From JAUVPY01 sp034412795 (lineage in GTDB: Bacteria; Chloroflexota; Anaerolineae; 4572-78; NAK82), in assembly GCA_034412795.1 (NCBI GenBank), contig DAOUMD010000047.1, forward strand, positions 81,510 through 145,509: a stretch of DNA of 64,000 nt. Reading direction: 5' to 3'. The notes under the pieces were generated by a model. That model ran no database searches. It was not told the DNA's origin and saw only the letters and a program-made list of their open reading frames with translations. Positions 42,546 to 49,554 of this stretch are shown here, piece after piece. Every line of letters begins with the position of its first letter. Position 1 is the first letter of the stretch. A program made the position numbers and the translations under genes.

Positions 42546-43895
42546 ATGGAACCCCCTATCATTGATGACGTCCTGTCACAACTCCGTACTGTTTTGGAAC
42601 GTGATGACCTGATCGGTGCGGCAGACATTATTGAGTCTCTGCGCCCTCCCGACCAGGCTGATCTTTTCAACGAGTTAGACGATAAAGATCAAGTTGCGCT
42701 TTTACCTGAGTTAAATCCAGCCGACTCGGCCGACATCTTGGAGGAACTGGATGATGAAGAGGTCGCCGAATTGGTAGCTGCCTTGCCCACTGAGACGATT
42801 ATCCGCATTGTGGACCAGATGGAACCTGACGAAGCTGCCGACCTGTTGGGTGATATCAGTCCCGAACAAGCACAGGCAGTGCTGGCTGGATTAGAAGATC
42901 CTGACGAGGTTCGTCCTTTGCTGTTGCATCCCGACGACAGCGCCGGTGGCCTGATGACCTCCGAGTTTCTGGCTTTGCGCCGTCGCATGACGGCGCGTGA
43001 GGCGATCGAGGCTATTCGTGTCTGGAGGCCAGATGCGGAAACAATCTATTATCTTTTTGTCATAGATCAGCACGGCCGATTATGCGGTGTGGTCAGTCTG
43101 CGCCACCTGGTTGTCGCTGACCCGGAGACTCCAATCGCTGAGATTATGGAGCCTGAAGTCATTTCGGTTCCGTCCGGGACCGATCAGGAAGAGTGTGCCC
43201 GGCTGATGACGCGTTATGATCTACTGGCACTGCCGGTGGTCGACGCTGATGGCATTTTACTGGGTGTGATCACGGTTGACGATGTGATGGATGTGTTGGA
43301 AGACGAGGCAACTGAAGACATCCAGCGCTTCGGTGGTGCGCAACCCCTGGAGCGGTCTTATCTGGATACCAGCATTTTCGTCGTGACCCGCAAGCGAATC
43401 GGTTGGCTGGCAGGTCTCTTCCTGGCGGGCACCTTTTCGATGATGGTGATGCGGGCGTTTGAAGATGAACTCCAGGTCTTGGTGGTCCTGGCGGCCTTTA
43501 TCCCGCTCATGATCGGCACCGGGGGTAACGCTGGGTCACAAACTATAGCCACGGTCATCCGTGCCCTGGCCATCGGCGACGTCGACACGCGCGATGCTTT
43601 GCAAGTGTGGTGGCACGAGGTGCGCATCGGGCTGGCCTTGGGCTTGGGGATGGCGGCGGTGGCCTATTTGAGAGCCATCACTTGGGAGCCGGACCCGGCG
43701 TTGGCCTTGACGATTGCGGCTTCTATCTTGGGTATCATTCTGTGGGCCAACGGTCTGGGGGCGCTGCTGCCCATACTGGCTGCCCGCTTACGGATTGATC
43801 CGGCTCTCGTTTCGGGGCCGGTTATGACCACAATTCTCGATGCTACCGGTCTCCTGATCTACTTCTCGTTCGCGCAGGTGATTCTGGGTGTGTAA
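42546..43895 (+). CDS. mgtE: Magnesium transporter MgtE
   Basis: The 449-residue protein has the full MgtE layout: an N-terminal alpha-helical superhelix (repeated L-L-x-x-L/E-x-x-x-P pattern up to residue ~130, e.g. AADLLGDISPEQAQAVL), tandem CBS domains (about 135-255, with VVSLRHLVVADPETPIAEIM and GVITVDDVMDVLEDEA), and five membrane helices with GTGGNAGSQTIATVIRALA. It is a Mg2+-gated Mg2+ channel in the inner membrane. The ATG at 42546 follows GGAGGTG; a start at 42504 would lie inside the leader hairpin. Confidence 0.93.
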   Translation: MEPPIIDDVLSQLRTVLERDDLIGAADIIESLRPPDQADLFNELDDKDQVALLPELNPADSADILEELDDEEVAELVAALPTETIIRIVDQMEPDEAADLLGDISPEQAQAVLAGLEDPDEVRPLLLHPDDSAGGLMTSEFLALRRRMTAREAIEAIRVWRPDAETIYYLFVIDQHGRLCGVVSLRHLVVADPETPIAEIMEPEVISVPSGTDQEECARLMTRYDLLALPVVDADGILLGVITVDDVMDVLEDEATEDIQRFGGAQPLERSYLDTSIFVVTRKRIGWLAGLFLAGTFSMMVMRAFEDELQVLVVLAAFIPLMIGTGGNAGSQTIATVIRALAIGDVDTRDALQVWWHEVRIGLALGLGMAAVAYLRAITWEPDPALALTIAASILGIILWANGLGALLPILAARLRIDPALVSGPVMTTILDATGLLIYFSFAQVILGV

Positions 43896-43910
43896 TGAGT
43901 TTGAGGCCGT

Positions 43911-44018
43911 GTATCTTCTCAAAAAGTAAGGGCGAACTTGGGTGTTCGCCCTTGGGCCAGACACTTGGGTCTGGGCAGACACCCGGGTCTGCCCCTGCCC
44001 TGAATTGTTGAGAAGATA
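43911..44018. mobile_element. MITE-like element, GTATCTTCTCAA family, copy 2
   Basis: Left end GTATCTTCTCAA (43911-43922) and right end TTGAGAAGATA (44008-44018) match the termini of the element at 15802-15892. The interior has hairpins of the GGGCGAAC...GTTCGCCC type (about 43928-43950) and GGGTCTGGGCAGACACCC. It lies just after mgtE. Confidence 0.7.
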
Positions 44019-44025
44019 AAAACGA

Positions 44026-44059
44026 AACAGGGTCGGGTTATAGACAACCCGACCCTGTT
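44026..44059. terminator. Bidirectional terminator between mgtE and 44076 gene
   Basis: AACAGGGTCGGGTT, a six-base loop and AACCCGACCCTGTT form a perfect 14-bp stem with A-rich sequence on the left and T-rich sequence on the right. It can end both the plus-strand mgtE transcript and the convergent minus-strand transcript. Confidence 0.85.
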
Positions 44060-44075
44060 GTTATGGGTATGATGC

Positions 44076-44306
44076 TTAACGTGTCGCGGTTACTGGCACA
44101 GGGCGAGAAGGATGATCTTGGCTGGTTCCATTGTCACTTTGACCGTAGTCCAGACGTCGAATTGCAACGTAGGCAAACGCTACCGCTCCCAGTCCCAATA
44201 CGATACCAGATGCTATGGGGGGCGTGAACAACTGATTGACTTGAGGCCATAACAAGCCCAATCCCCATATGATAATCCCCAGACCGACGAATCTCAGAAC
44301 TCTCAT
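44076..44306 (-). CDS. Small two-helix membrane protein
   Basis: The 76-residue protein has two hydrophobic helices (residues 5-23 and 31-50) with a Q-N-Q-L-F-T-P-P turn, then a polar tail (RRLDYGQSDNGTSQDH). No family is recognised. GAGGGGTGACAAA precedes the ATG. It is encoded after the secreted BNR-type gene on the same strand and may be co-transcribed with it. Confidence 0.65.
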   Translation of the reverse strand: MRVLRFVGLGIIIWGLGLLWPQVNQLFTPPIASGIVLGLGAVAFAYVAIRRLDYGQSDNGTSQDHPSRPVPVTATR

Positions 44307-44368
44307 TTTGTCACCCCTCTTTGCTCCCTGGCTCCCGGTGCGCCCCCGGTTATTGATAGACCCGGCTG

Positions 44369-45586
44369 CTACGCGGTGGCCTGGCTACTTCCGGGCACCC
44401 ATTCTCTGCGGCCGATCAAGGCCAGCCCGGCCAGAGCAATCGTCAGGATCAGTATCAGCACCTGCACACCAGTGGGATTAGCCAGCGGGCGCAGGTCAGG
44501 CAATGAAACGACCGATGAAGCCGTGCTCGGCTCGCCGTAGCGGGCCAGCCCGTTGGTCGTGGCGGCATAGACGACACCTCGGCTGATACTGAGATGTTCG
44601 ACGACGCCATCGGCCTCGGCCAGCTTGGTCCAATCGAGCCCGGCATTGGTGCTTTCGTAGATGCCTCCTCGGGCAAGTTGACTGCCTAAACCATACGCGG
44701 TAGCTGCGACCACGTGGTTCGGGTTACCCTCGTCCACCGTCAGTGCCGTGACACGCAATGCAGTGCCGGGGATCGTTTCCAACCCGCTGCTTATGGGCTC
44801 CCAGCTCTGGCCGCCGTCCGTCGCGCGGAAGGCACCGGTCGAGGCACCGCCTGCATAGAGTGTCTGTGGATCGTTGGGAGCCACCGCCAGGCTGACCGCC
44901 AGTTCAGGCAGCGTTTCAAGTTTCTGCCAATCATAGCCGTTAGTGACGAAGATGCCGTCGCTGTTCAACGCGTAAATCTGACCGTCAGGGCTTGTTAGCA
45001 GGCCGTTGACGTGGGCATTGTACAGCGAGACGCCGCCGATCAAGGCGTAGCTATTGCGTCCTTCATCGAAGCGGTACACCCCTTGCCCGTCGGTCCCCAC
45101 GTAAAGCACCTCCGGCTGATCGGGATCGACAGCCAGCGCAGTGACTGTGGGGATCATCCCATAAGAGTCTGTGGGCAGGCCCAGGGTGAAGCTGTGCCAG
45201 GTCTGGCCGCCGTTTGTGCTGTGCCACAGGCTGTGGGTCGTAGTGGCCGGGCCGCCAGACGTGCCTGCGTAAAGGACTAAGTCATTGGCAGGGTGCACGG
45301 CCAACGCGTTGACTGCCACCCCTGGTCCGGAGCTGATCATCTGCCAGGTACGACCGTTGTCTTCGCTGCGAAAGATGCCAGTCGGTTGCGGACCACCAAC
45401 AAGCCCGGCGTATACAACGTTGCTGCTGGTGGATGTGGTCATAGCTTGAACCGACGCATTCGACAGATCGGCGAGTGCCAGTCCTGGCGTCTCGCCCGTT
45501 ACCAGCGCAGCCATCGTGCCCAAGCTAAGGATCAGGCCAAACAGTCCAATTCTCACTACCAGATTCAACGCTCGTATTTTCTTCAT
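44369..45586 (-). CDS. Surface-anchored BNR/sialidase-type beta-propeller protein
   Basis: The 405-residue protein has a signal peptide (residues 1-38), then repeated BNR-type units such as GIFRSEDNGRTWQMISSG, SLWHSTNGGQTWHSF, GAFRATDGGQSWEPISSG and GIYESTNAGLDWTKLAE, each with S-x-D/N-x-G-x-x-W, spaced 50-90 residues. This gives a beta-propeller outside the cell. A C-terminal transmembrane helix (VLILILTIALAGLALIG) followed by RREW anchors it. No catalytic sialidase arginine triad is evident, so it is more likely a binding or structural protein. Confidence 0.8.
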   Translation of the reverse strand: MKKIRALNLVVRIGLFGLILSLGTMAALVTGETPGLALADLSNASVQAMTTSTSSNVVYAGLVGGPQPTGIFRSEDNGRTWQMISSGPGVAVNALAVHPANDLVLYAGTSGGPATTTHSLWHSTNGGQTWHSFTLGLPTDSYGMIPTVTALAVDPDQPEVLYVGTDGQGVYRFDEGRNSYALIGGVSLYNAHVNGLLTSPDGQIYALNSDGIFVTNGYDWQKLETLPELAVSLAVAPNDPQTLYAGGASTGAFRATDGGQSWEPISSGLETIPGTALRVTALTVDEGNPNHVVAATAYGLGSQLARGGIYESTNAGLDWTKLAEADGVVEHLSISRGVVYAATTNGLARYGEPSTASSVVSLPDLRPLANPTGVQVLILILTIALAGLALIGRREWVPGSSQATA

Positions 45587-45784
45587 AGCAGAATACCCTT
45601 TCTACCTCTACCTTACGTAATCTATTATATCGTCTCAGGCCACTTTTGACATCGTGCTATTGGCTACAGAGGGGTCGGCAGATAACGTATTCGCGACCCT
45701 GTCTCTATCCGCCAAATTGCCTAGTTGGTCTGTAAAGCTCAAATATGTCCCCTCACAGACGAGGAGCTGAGGGCTGATAATCTT

Positions 45785-45813
45785 TTGACAATCCCCCCCG
45801 AATCAACTACAAT
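45785..45813 (+). promoter_or_regulatory. Promoter of the EF-G-like gene
   Basis: TTGACA (45785-45790) and TACAAT (45808-45813) with a 17-base spacer lie 71 bases before the ATG at 45884. Confidence 0.75.
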
Positions 45814-45883
45814 AAGCTGTCACACATCGGAGAGGATGTGTGCGTTGTATTGTAACGTCTTGTGTTTGACTAAGGAGGAATGG

Positions 45884-47956
45884 ATGACCACAGTCTACTC
45901 TACTGACAAATTGCGCAATGTGGTGTTCTTGGGTCACGGCAGCTCGGGCAAAACTTCGCTGGCCGAAGCGATGCTGTTCAATACAGGTGCCATAAACCGT
46001 ATGGGGAAGGTGGAGGAGGGGACTACAGTCTCGGATTTCGATGAGGAGGAGATGCGGCGCCGCATCTCTCTGAATCTGACCTTGATTCCGTGTGAATGGG
46101 ATCAGCATAAGATTAACGTGCTTGACACACCTGGCTACCTGGACTTTGTGGGAGAAGTCATAAGCGCTATCCGCGTGGCCGATGCTGGCGTCGTGTTGGT
46201 AGATGCCGTATCGGGCGTAGAGGTTGGGACCGAATTGGCCTGGCAGCATGCCGACAATCAGAATCTGCCGCGTCTTGTCATTATTAACAAAATGGATCGA
46301 GACAATGCCAACTTCCAGGGCACGCTCGAAATGCTGCGCGAGAAGTTTGAAGGTCTCTTTGTTCCTATCCAGCTTCCTATTGGCGAGCAGTCCGACTTCA
46401 AGGGTGTGGTGGACTTGATTGAGATGAAGGCCTATCTTGGCGACGGGGCCGAGGCGAGCGACGTGCCGGATGATCTGGCGGAGGTTGCCGAAGAGGCCCA
46501 ATTGGCGCTTATTGAGGCCGCCGCCGAAGGCGACGACGAACTGATCGTAAAATACCTGGATGGCGAAGAGTTGACCGACGCTGAGATTGCCAGGGGATTG
46601 GCGGCCGGCATTGCTGCCGGCACCGTGATCCCGGTGCTGTGCGGCTCGGCATCGCATAATATCGGTGTGCGTCCTTTGCTGCGTACGATAGTGCGCAATT
46701 TGCCAGGTCCATCCGGTGAAGTGACGGCTACCAACCCGGCCACATCCGAAGAAGAACCCCTCACCTTTGATGCCTCTGGCCCGCTTGCAGCTTTTGTCTT
46801 TAAGACGGCTGCTGACCCGTTTGTAGGAAAGCTAACCTATTTCCGTGTCTATTCCGGCACGTTGAAATCAAACACGCATGCTTATAACAGCCGCGCTCAA
46901 TCAGAAGAGAGATTAGGTCAGGGATTCATATTGCGCGGAAAGGAGCAGCTTTCGGTAAACGAGGTCCGCGCGGGCGATATCGGTGTGGTGGCCAAGCTAG
47001 GCGAAACACTCACCACTGATACCCTGTGCGACAAAGGGCATCCGCTGGTCCTGCCCGGTATCGAGTTTCCAACGCCACTCTTTGCCGTAGCTGTGGCACC
47101 CAAGACTAAGGCCGACTCAGCTAAGATGGGACCCAGTCTGACCCGAATCGTTGAGGAGGATCCCACTCTGCGCTGGCGCAACGAAGAAAGCACCCGACAG
47201 GTCATCCTTGAGGGCATGGGTGATGCGCATATTGACACGGCCGTCCGACGCCTTGACCAGAAATTTGGCTTGGGTCTGGATACATCAGTGCCCAAGGTCC
47301 CATATAAGGAAACGGTTACTAAAGTCGGCAGTGCTTCGTACCGGCACAAGAAGCAGACCGGCGGTGCCGGTCAGTTCGCCGAGGTTCACATGAGAGTGGA
47401 ACCCTTGGCCCGCGATGCCGGCTATGAATTTGATTGGGAGGTCTTTGGAGGGGCTATCTCTTCCTCTTTCCAGCCTTCCATCCAAAAGGGAATCAGGCAG
47501 GTGATAGATAACGGGCCTTTGGCTGGATACCCCGTTGTGGACGTGATGTCTGTGGTCTTCGATGGTAAAGAGCACCCGGTCGACTCCAAGGATATTGCTT
47601 TTCAGATTGCAGGTCGCGAGGTATTTAAGCTGGCCTTTAAGGACGGCAACCCGGTGCTGCTAGAGCCAATTATGGATATGACCATTACCGTGCCTGAGGA
47701 ATTTATGGGCGATGTGATGAGCGATCTGACCACACGCCGGGGTCGCGTCCAGGGTACCGATCAGGAGCGAGGCAATGCGGTTGTCCATGCCGAAGCGCCA
47801 CTGGCTGATATCCAGCGATATGCCACCGATCTGCGCTCCTTTACCCAAGGCCGTGGCATTTATACTATGACTTTCTCTCGCTATGAGCAGGTGCCTTCTC
47901 ACCTTCAGACGGAGATCATCACCCAGGCCGAGCGAGAGCGAGAAGAGGCAGAATAA
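45884..47956 (+). CDS. Elongation factor G-like protein (EF-G2 type)
   Basis: The 690-residue GTPase has the EF-G domain order: G domain (G1 GHGSSGKTS at residues 17-25, G3 DTPGYLDF, G4 NKMD), domain II, then domains III-V ending ARYATDLRSFTQGRG-like. The G1 motif has GHGSSGKT instead of the AHVDAGKT of canonical FusA, as in the EF-G-like paralogues. It may assist translation, ribosome recycling or a stress function; the exact role is not settled for this subfamily. I start at 45884 because AAGGAGGAATGG precedes it; the longer frame to 45725 reads through the promoter. It is monocistronic. Confidence 0.88.
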   Translation: MTTVYSTDKLRNVVFLGHGSSGKTSLAEAMLFNTGAINRMGKVEEGTTVSDFDEEEMRRRISLNLTLIPCEWDQHKINVLDTPGYLDFVGEVISAIRVADAGVVLVDAVSGVEVGTELAWQHADNQNLPRLVIINKMDRDNANFQGTLEMLREKFEGLFVPIQLPIGEQSDFKGVVDLIEMKAYLGDGAEASDVPDDLAEVAEEAQLALIEAAAEGDDELIVKYLDGEELTDAEIARGLAAGIAAGTVIPVLCGSASHNIGVRPLLRTIVRNLPGPSGEVTATNPATSEEEPLTFDASGPLAAFVFKTAADPFVGKLTYFRVYSGTLKSNTHAYNSRAQSEERLGQGFILRGKEQLSVNEVRAGDIGVVAKLGETLTTDTLCDKGHPLVLPGIEFPTPLFAVAVAPKTKADSAKMGPSLTRIVEEDPTLRWRNEESTRQVILEGMGDAHIDTAVRRLDQKFGLGLDTSVPKVPYKETVTKVGSASYRHKKQTGGAGQFAEVHMRVEPLARDAGYEFDWEVFGGAISSSFQPSIQKGIRQVIDNGPLAGYPVVDVMSVVFDGKEHPVDSKDIAFQIAGREVFKLAFKDGNPVLLEPIMDMTITVPEEFMGDVMSDLTTRRGRVQGTDQERGNAVVHAEAPLADIQRYATDLRSFTQGRGIYTMTFSRYEQVPSHLQTEIITQAEREREEAE

Positions 47957-48000
47957 GAGCTGTGAGCAAGACCGGTTGAATTCTTCTTTTGGTCCTCGCC

Positions 48001-48034
48001 GAGAGCCATCCCCGACAAGGGATGGCTCTCTTTT
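48001..48034 (+). terminator. Intrinsic terminator of the EF-G-like gene
   Basis: GAGAGCCATCCC, a six-base loop and GGGATGGCTCTC form a perfect 12-bp stem followed by TTTTG, 44 bases after the stop codon. Confidence 0.9.
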
Positions 48035-48052
48035 GATTGAGCACTTAACCTT

Positions 48053-48155
48053 AGCTCATGTTCAGAACAAGTGCGAACGTACGAAAGCAGAAGCAAATTT
48101 GGGAAAGTCTATTCATCGTATCTCACCATACTGTCACTTGTTCTGAACATGAGCC
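48053..48155. mobile_element. MITE, GGCTCATGTTCAGAAC family, copy 1, with 8-bp target duplication
   Basis: GCTCATGTTCAGAACAAGTG (48054-48073) is repeated exactly in reverse complement at 48135-48154. The 103-bp element is flanked by the perfect direct repeat TTAACCTT (48045-48052 and 48156-48163). No gene lies inside. The ends match those of the element at 59612-59704. Confidence 0.85.
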
Positions 48156-48301
48156 TTAACCTTTTTGTTTTGGTTTTAACCACTTTCTTAGAAATCTCAA
48201 AGCCGATTCAAAGAATGCTCAAACTGGATTCAAACTTGAGCCTGGTAAAGTTAGTCATGTGGTTGTTCTTTAACTTATGAGGAGAAATGCGAGGTGTGCA
48301 C

Positions 48302-48715
48302 ATGAAACCTCTTCGAGTATTGGTCTGTGGCGGGGACAATCTGGCCCTCCAAAAGGTGGCTCACACGCTATCCGACGAAGGCGTACAGGTAGAAACCAGT
48401 ACCCGGATAATCGATGAGCTTTGTCGTCCTAATCAGGAATGGGACCTTCTTCTTGTAGACTTGAATGGGCTGACGAGCTTCTTGCGAGGCCTATTGCCAG
48501 CAATTCGCCTTCAATTCCCCAATCTCAGCATTCTTGGCATCTCGTATGGCTCTATCTCAGACGTCAGCTTCCTGGCTGATCTTGAACTGGATGGCTATGT
48601 GCCCGCCCATCCTAAACCCGAAGACCTCATCGTTCGAGTTCCACAACTGGCGGCAAACTACCTGTGCGACACCAAAACCTTGAGCATTTTCAGTGTTCAA
48701 CCTCTCGTTGCATAG
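48302..48715 (+). CDS. Stand-alone receiver-domain (response regulator-like) protein
   Basis: The 137-residue protein is a single CheY-like receiver domain: beta-1 LRVLVCGGDN, phospho-acceptor Asp in LLLVDLNG (about residue 54), LSILGISYGS in the fourth strand and a Lys in HPKPEDL. The acidic pair after the first strand is reduced to one Asp, so phosphorylation is uncertain. No output domain is present. I start at 48302 because GAGGTG lies five bases upstream; an ATG at 48287 is the alternative. It stands alone before a structured intergenic region. Confidence 0.75.
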   Translation: MKPLRVLVCGGDNLALQKVAHTLSDEGVQVETSTRIIDELCRPNQEWDLLLVDLNGLTSFLRGLLPAIRLQFPNLSILGISYGSISDVSFLADLELDGYVPAHPKPEDLIVRVPQLAANYLCDTKTLSIFSVQPLVA

Positions 48716-48817
48716 GCTTTTCCAAGAATTAAATCGCGCAAACGCCCCGCCAAGACTTGTTGAAACAAAGCCAGACAGGTGATGCCTGGAAAAGCCCAAG
48801 CAATGCCTGAATTCCTG

Positions 48818-48990
48818 GCATTGCCCAACGCCCGAAGCCGTTCACATACTGGGTTCATTTGGACTGATGTGAGTTTGTGCTTTGGGCTATTGTTTTCCTA
48901 GCATTGCCCAACGCCCGAAGCCGTTCGCATACTGGGTTCACCTGGACTGATGCGAGTTTGTGCTTTGGGCTATTGTTTTCCTGGCATTGC
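48818..48990. repeat. 83-bp tandem repeat, each unit a hairpin with a compensatory change
   Basis: Two full copies (48818-48900, 48901-48983) and the first bases of a third are arranged head to tail. Within each unit GCCCGAAGC pairs with GCTTTGGGC and, inside, CACAT pairs with ATGTG. In copy 2 these inner arms read CGCAT and ATGCG, so an A-T pair became G-C at both partners. The two copies differ at only five positions. Confidence 0.85.
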
Positions 48991-49044
48991 CTTGACAGAT
49001 TGCGTATTTTCGCTTCCGTAGCGTAAGATGGTTCTTTACGCATA

Positions 49045-49171
49045 ACTACTCAGTCATCCTTGCGAAAGTTACATATAACTCTGTCAAGGGGGCAGATTTT
49101 GATTAGACAAAGGCACTCCAATCCTGAAAATTCTCACAAAATCTTCGCAAGAGGCATCCGGCCTGAGTAGT
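49045..49171. repeat. Palindrome-ended segment, ACTACTCAG type
   Basis: ACTACTCAG (49045-49053) pairs with CTGAGTAGT (49163-49171) and TTGCGAA (49060-49066) with TTCGCAA (49144-49150). It may be a MITE relic; no coding sequence lies inside. Confidence 0.5.
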
Positions 49172-49175
49172 GATC

Positions 49176-49219
49176 TTTACGCTAAATTTACGATACATTT
49201 GCGCTAGGTTTACGCATAC
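49176..49219 (+). promoter_or_regulatory. Four direct repeats with exact 11-bp spacing (probable activator sites)
   Basis: TTTACG, TTTACG, TTTGCG and TTTACG start at 49176, 49187, 49198 and 49209, that is, every 11 bases, with partly conserved CTA/ATA next to them. The last one can act as -35 box for TATGAT at 49231-49236 (16-base spacer). Such one-face direct repeats are typical of PhoB/OmpR-type regulators. Confidence 0.6.
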
Positions 49220-49242
49220 GTTCTTGATTCTATGATAGAATA

Positions 49243-49460
49243 TTTAGCGTCACGGTTCGTATGGCCTTTATGCAGGGGATAACAAATATAAACTCTCCTC
49301 CCAAGTGAGCCCAAAAAGAAGAGCCCAAACCCAGTGACCCCCTTCCTTAAACAACGACCGTGGCTCTAGAAAACCCAAGGCACATCGCGACTTCAACCTT
49401 TCAACCGGAAGCCTTGGGACCCCCCAACCGCCTGTGCCGCCCACACAGGCGGTTTCTTTT
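49243..49460 (+). ncRNA. Candidate small RNA with intrinsic terminator
   Basis: Downstream of the iterons and the TATGAT box, about 215 bases hold no gene but show paired segments (AGAGCC/GGCTCT; CCCAAGGC near 49375 with GCCTTGGG near 49411) and end in a strong terminator: AACCGCCTGTG (49426-49436), CACAGGCGGTT and a T-run to 49460. The RNA family is not recognised; 6S, SRP, tmRNA and RNase P signatures were not seen. It could also be a 5' leader of the TPR gene that ends early. Confidence 0.45.
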
Positions 49461-49461
49461 T
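49426..49461 (+). terminator. Intrinsic terminator upstream of the TPR gene
   Basis: An 11-bp GC-rich stem (AACCGCCTGTG / CACAGGCGGTT) is followed by TCTTTTTT. It precedes the promoter-like TATACT (49509-49514) and the TPR gene. Confidence 0.85.
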
Positions 49462-49554
49462 TCGGGAATTTTCCCTTCTGGTCGCTTTTTAATTTGACAT
49501 AGTTGTGGTATACTTGAATCCGGACTTCATCTGACATTTCAGGGAGAGTTCTAG

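Noticed and set aside
48818..48990. CRISPR array
   Set aside because: Only two and a bit direct copies of an 83-bp unit without unique spacers, and no cas gene in the window.
48855..49043. Minus-strand 62-codon frame over the 83-bp repeats
   Set aside because: The repeat period is not a multiple of three, so the two copies are read in different frames; not a repeat protein.
49243..49460. 6S RNA, SRP RNA, tmRNA or RNase P RNA
   Set aside because: None of the signature sequences or the 6S-like long closing stem could be traced.
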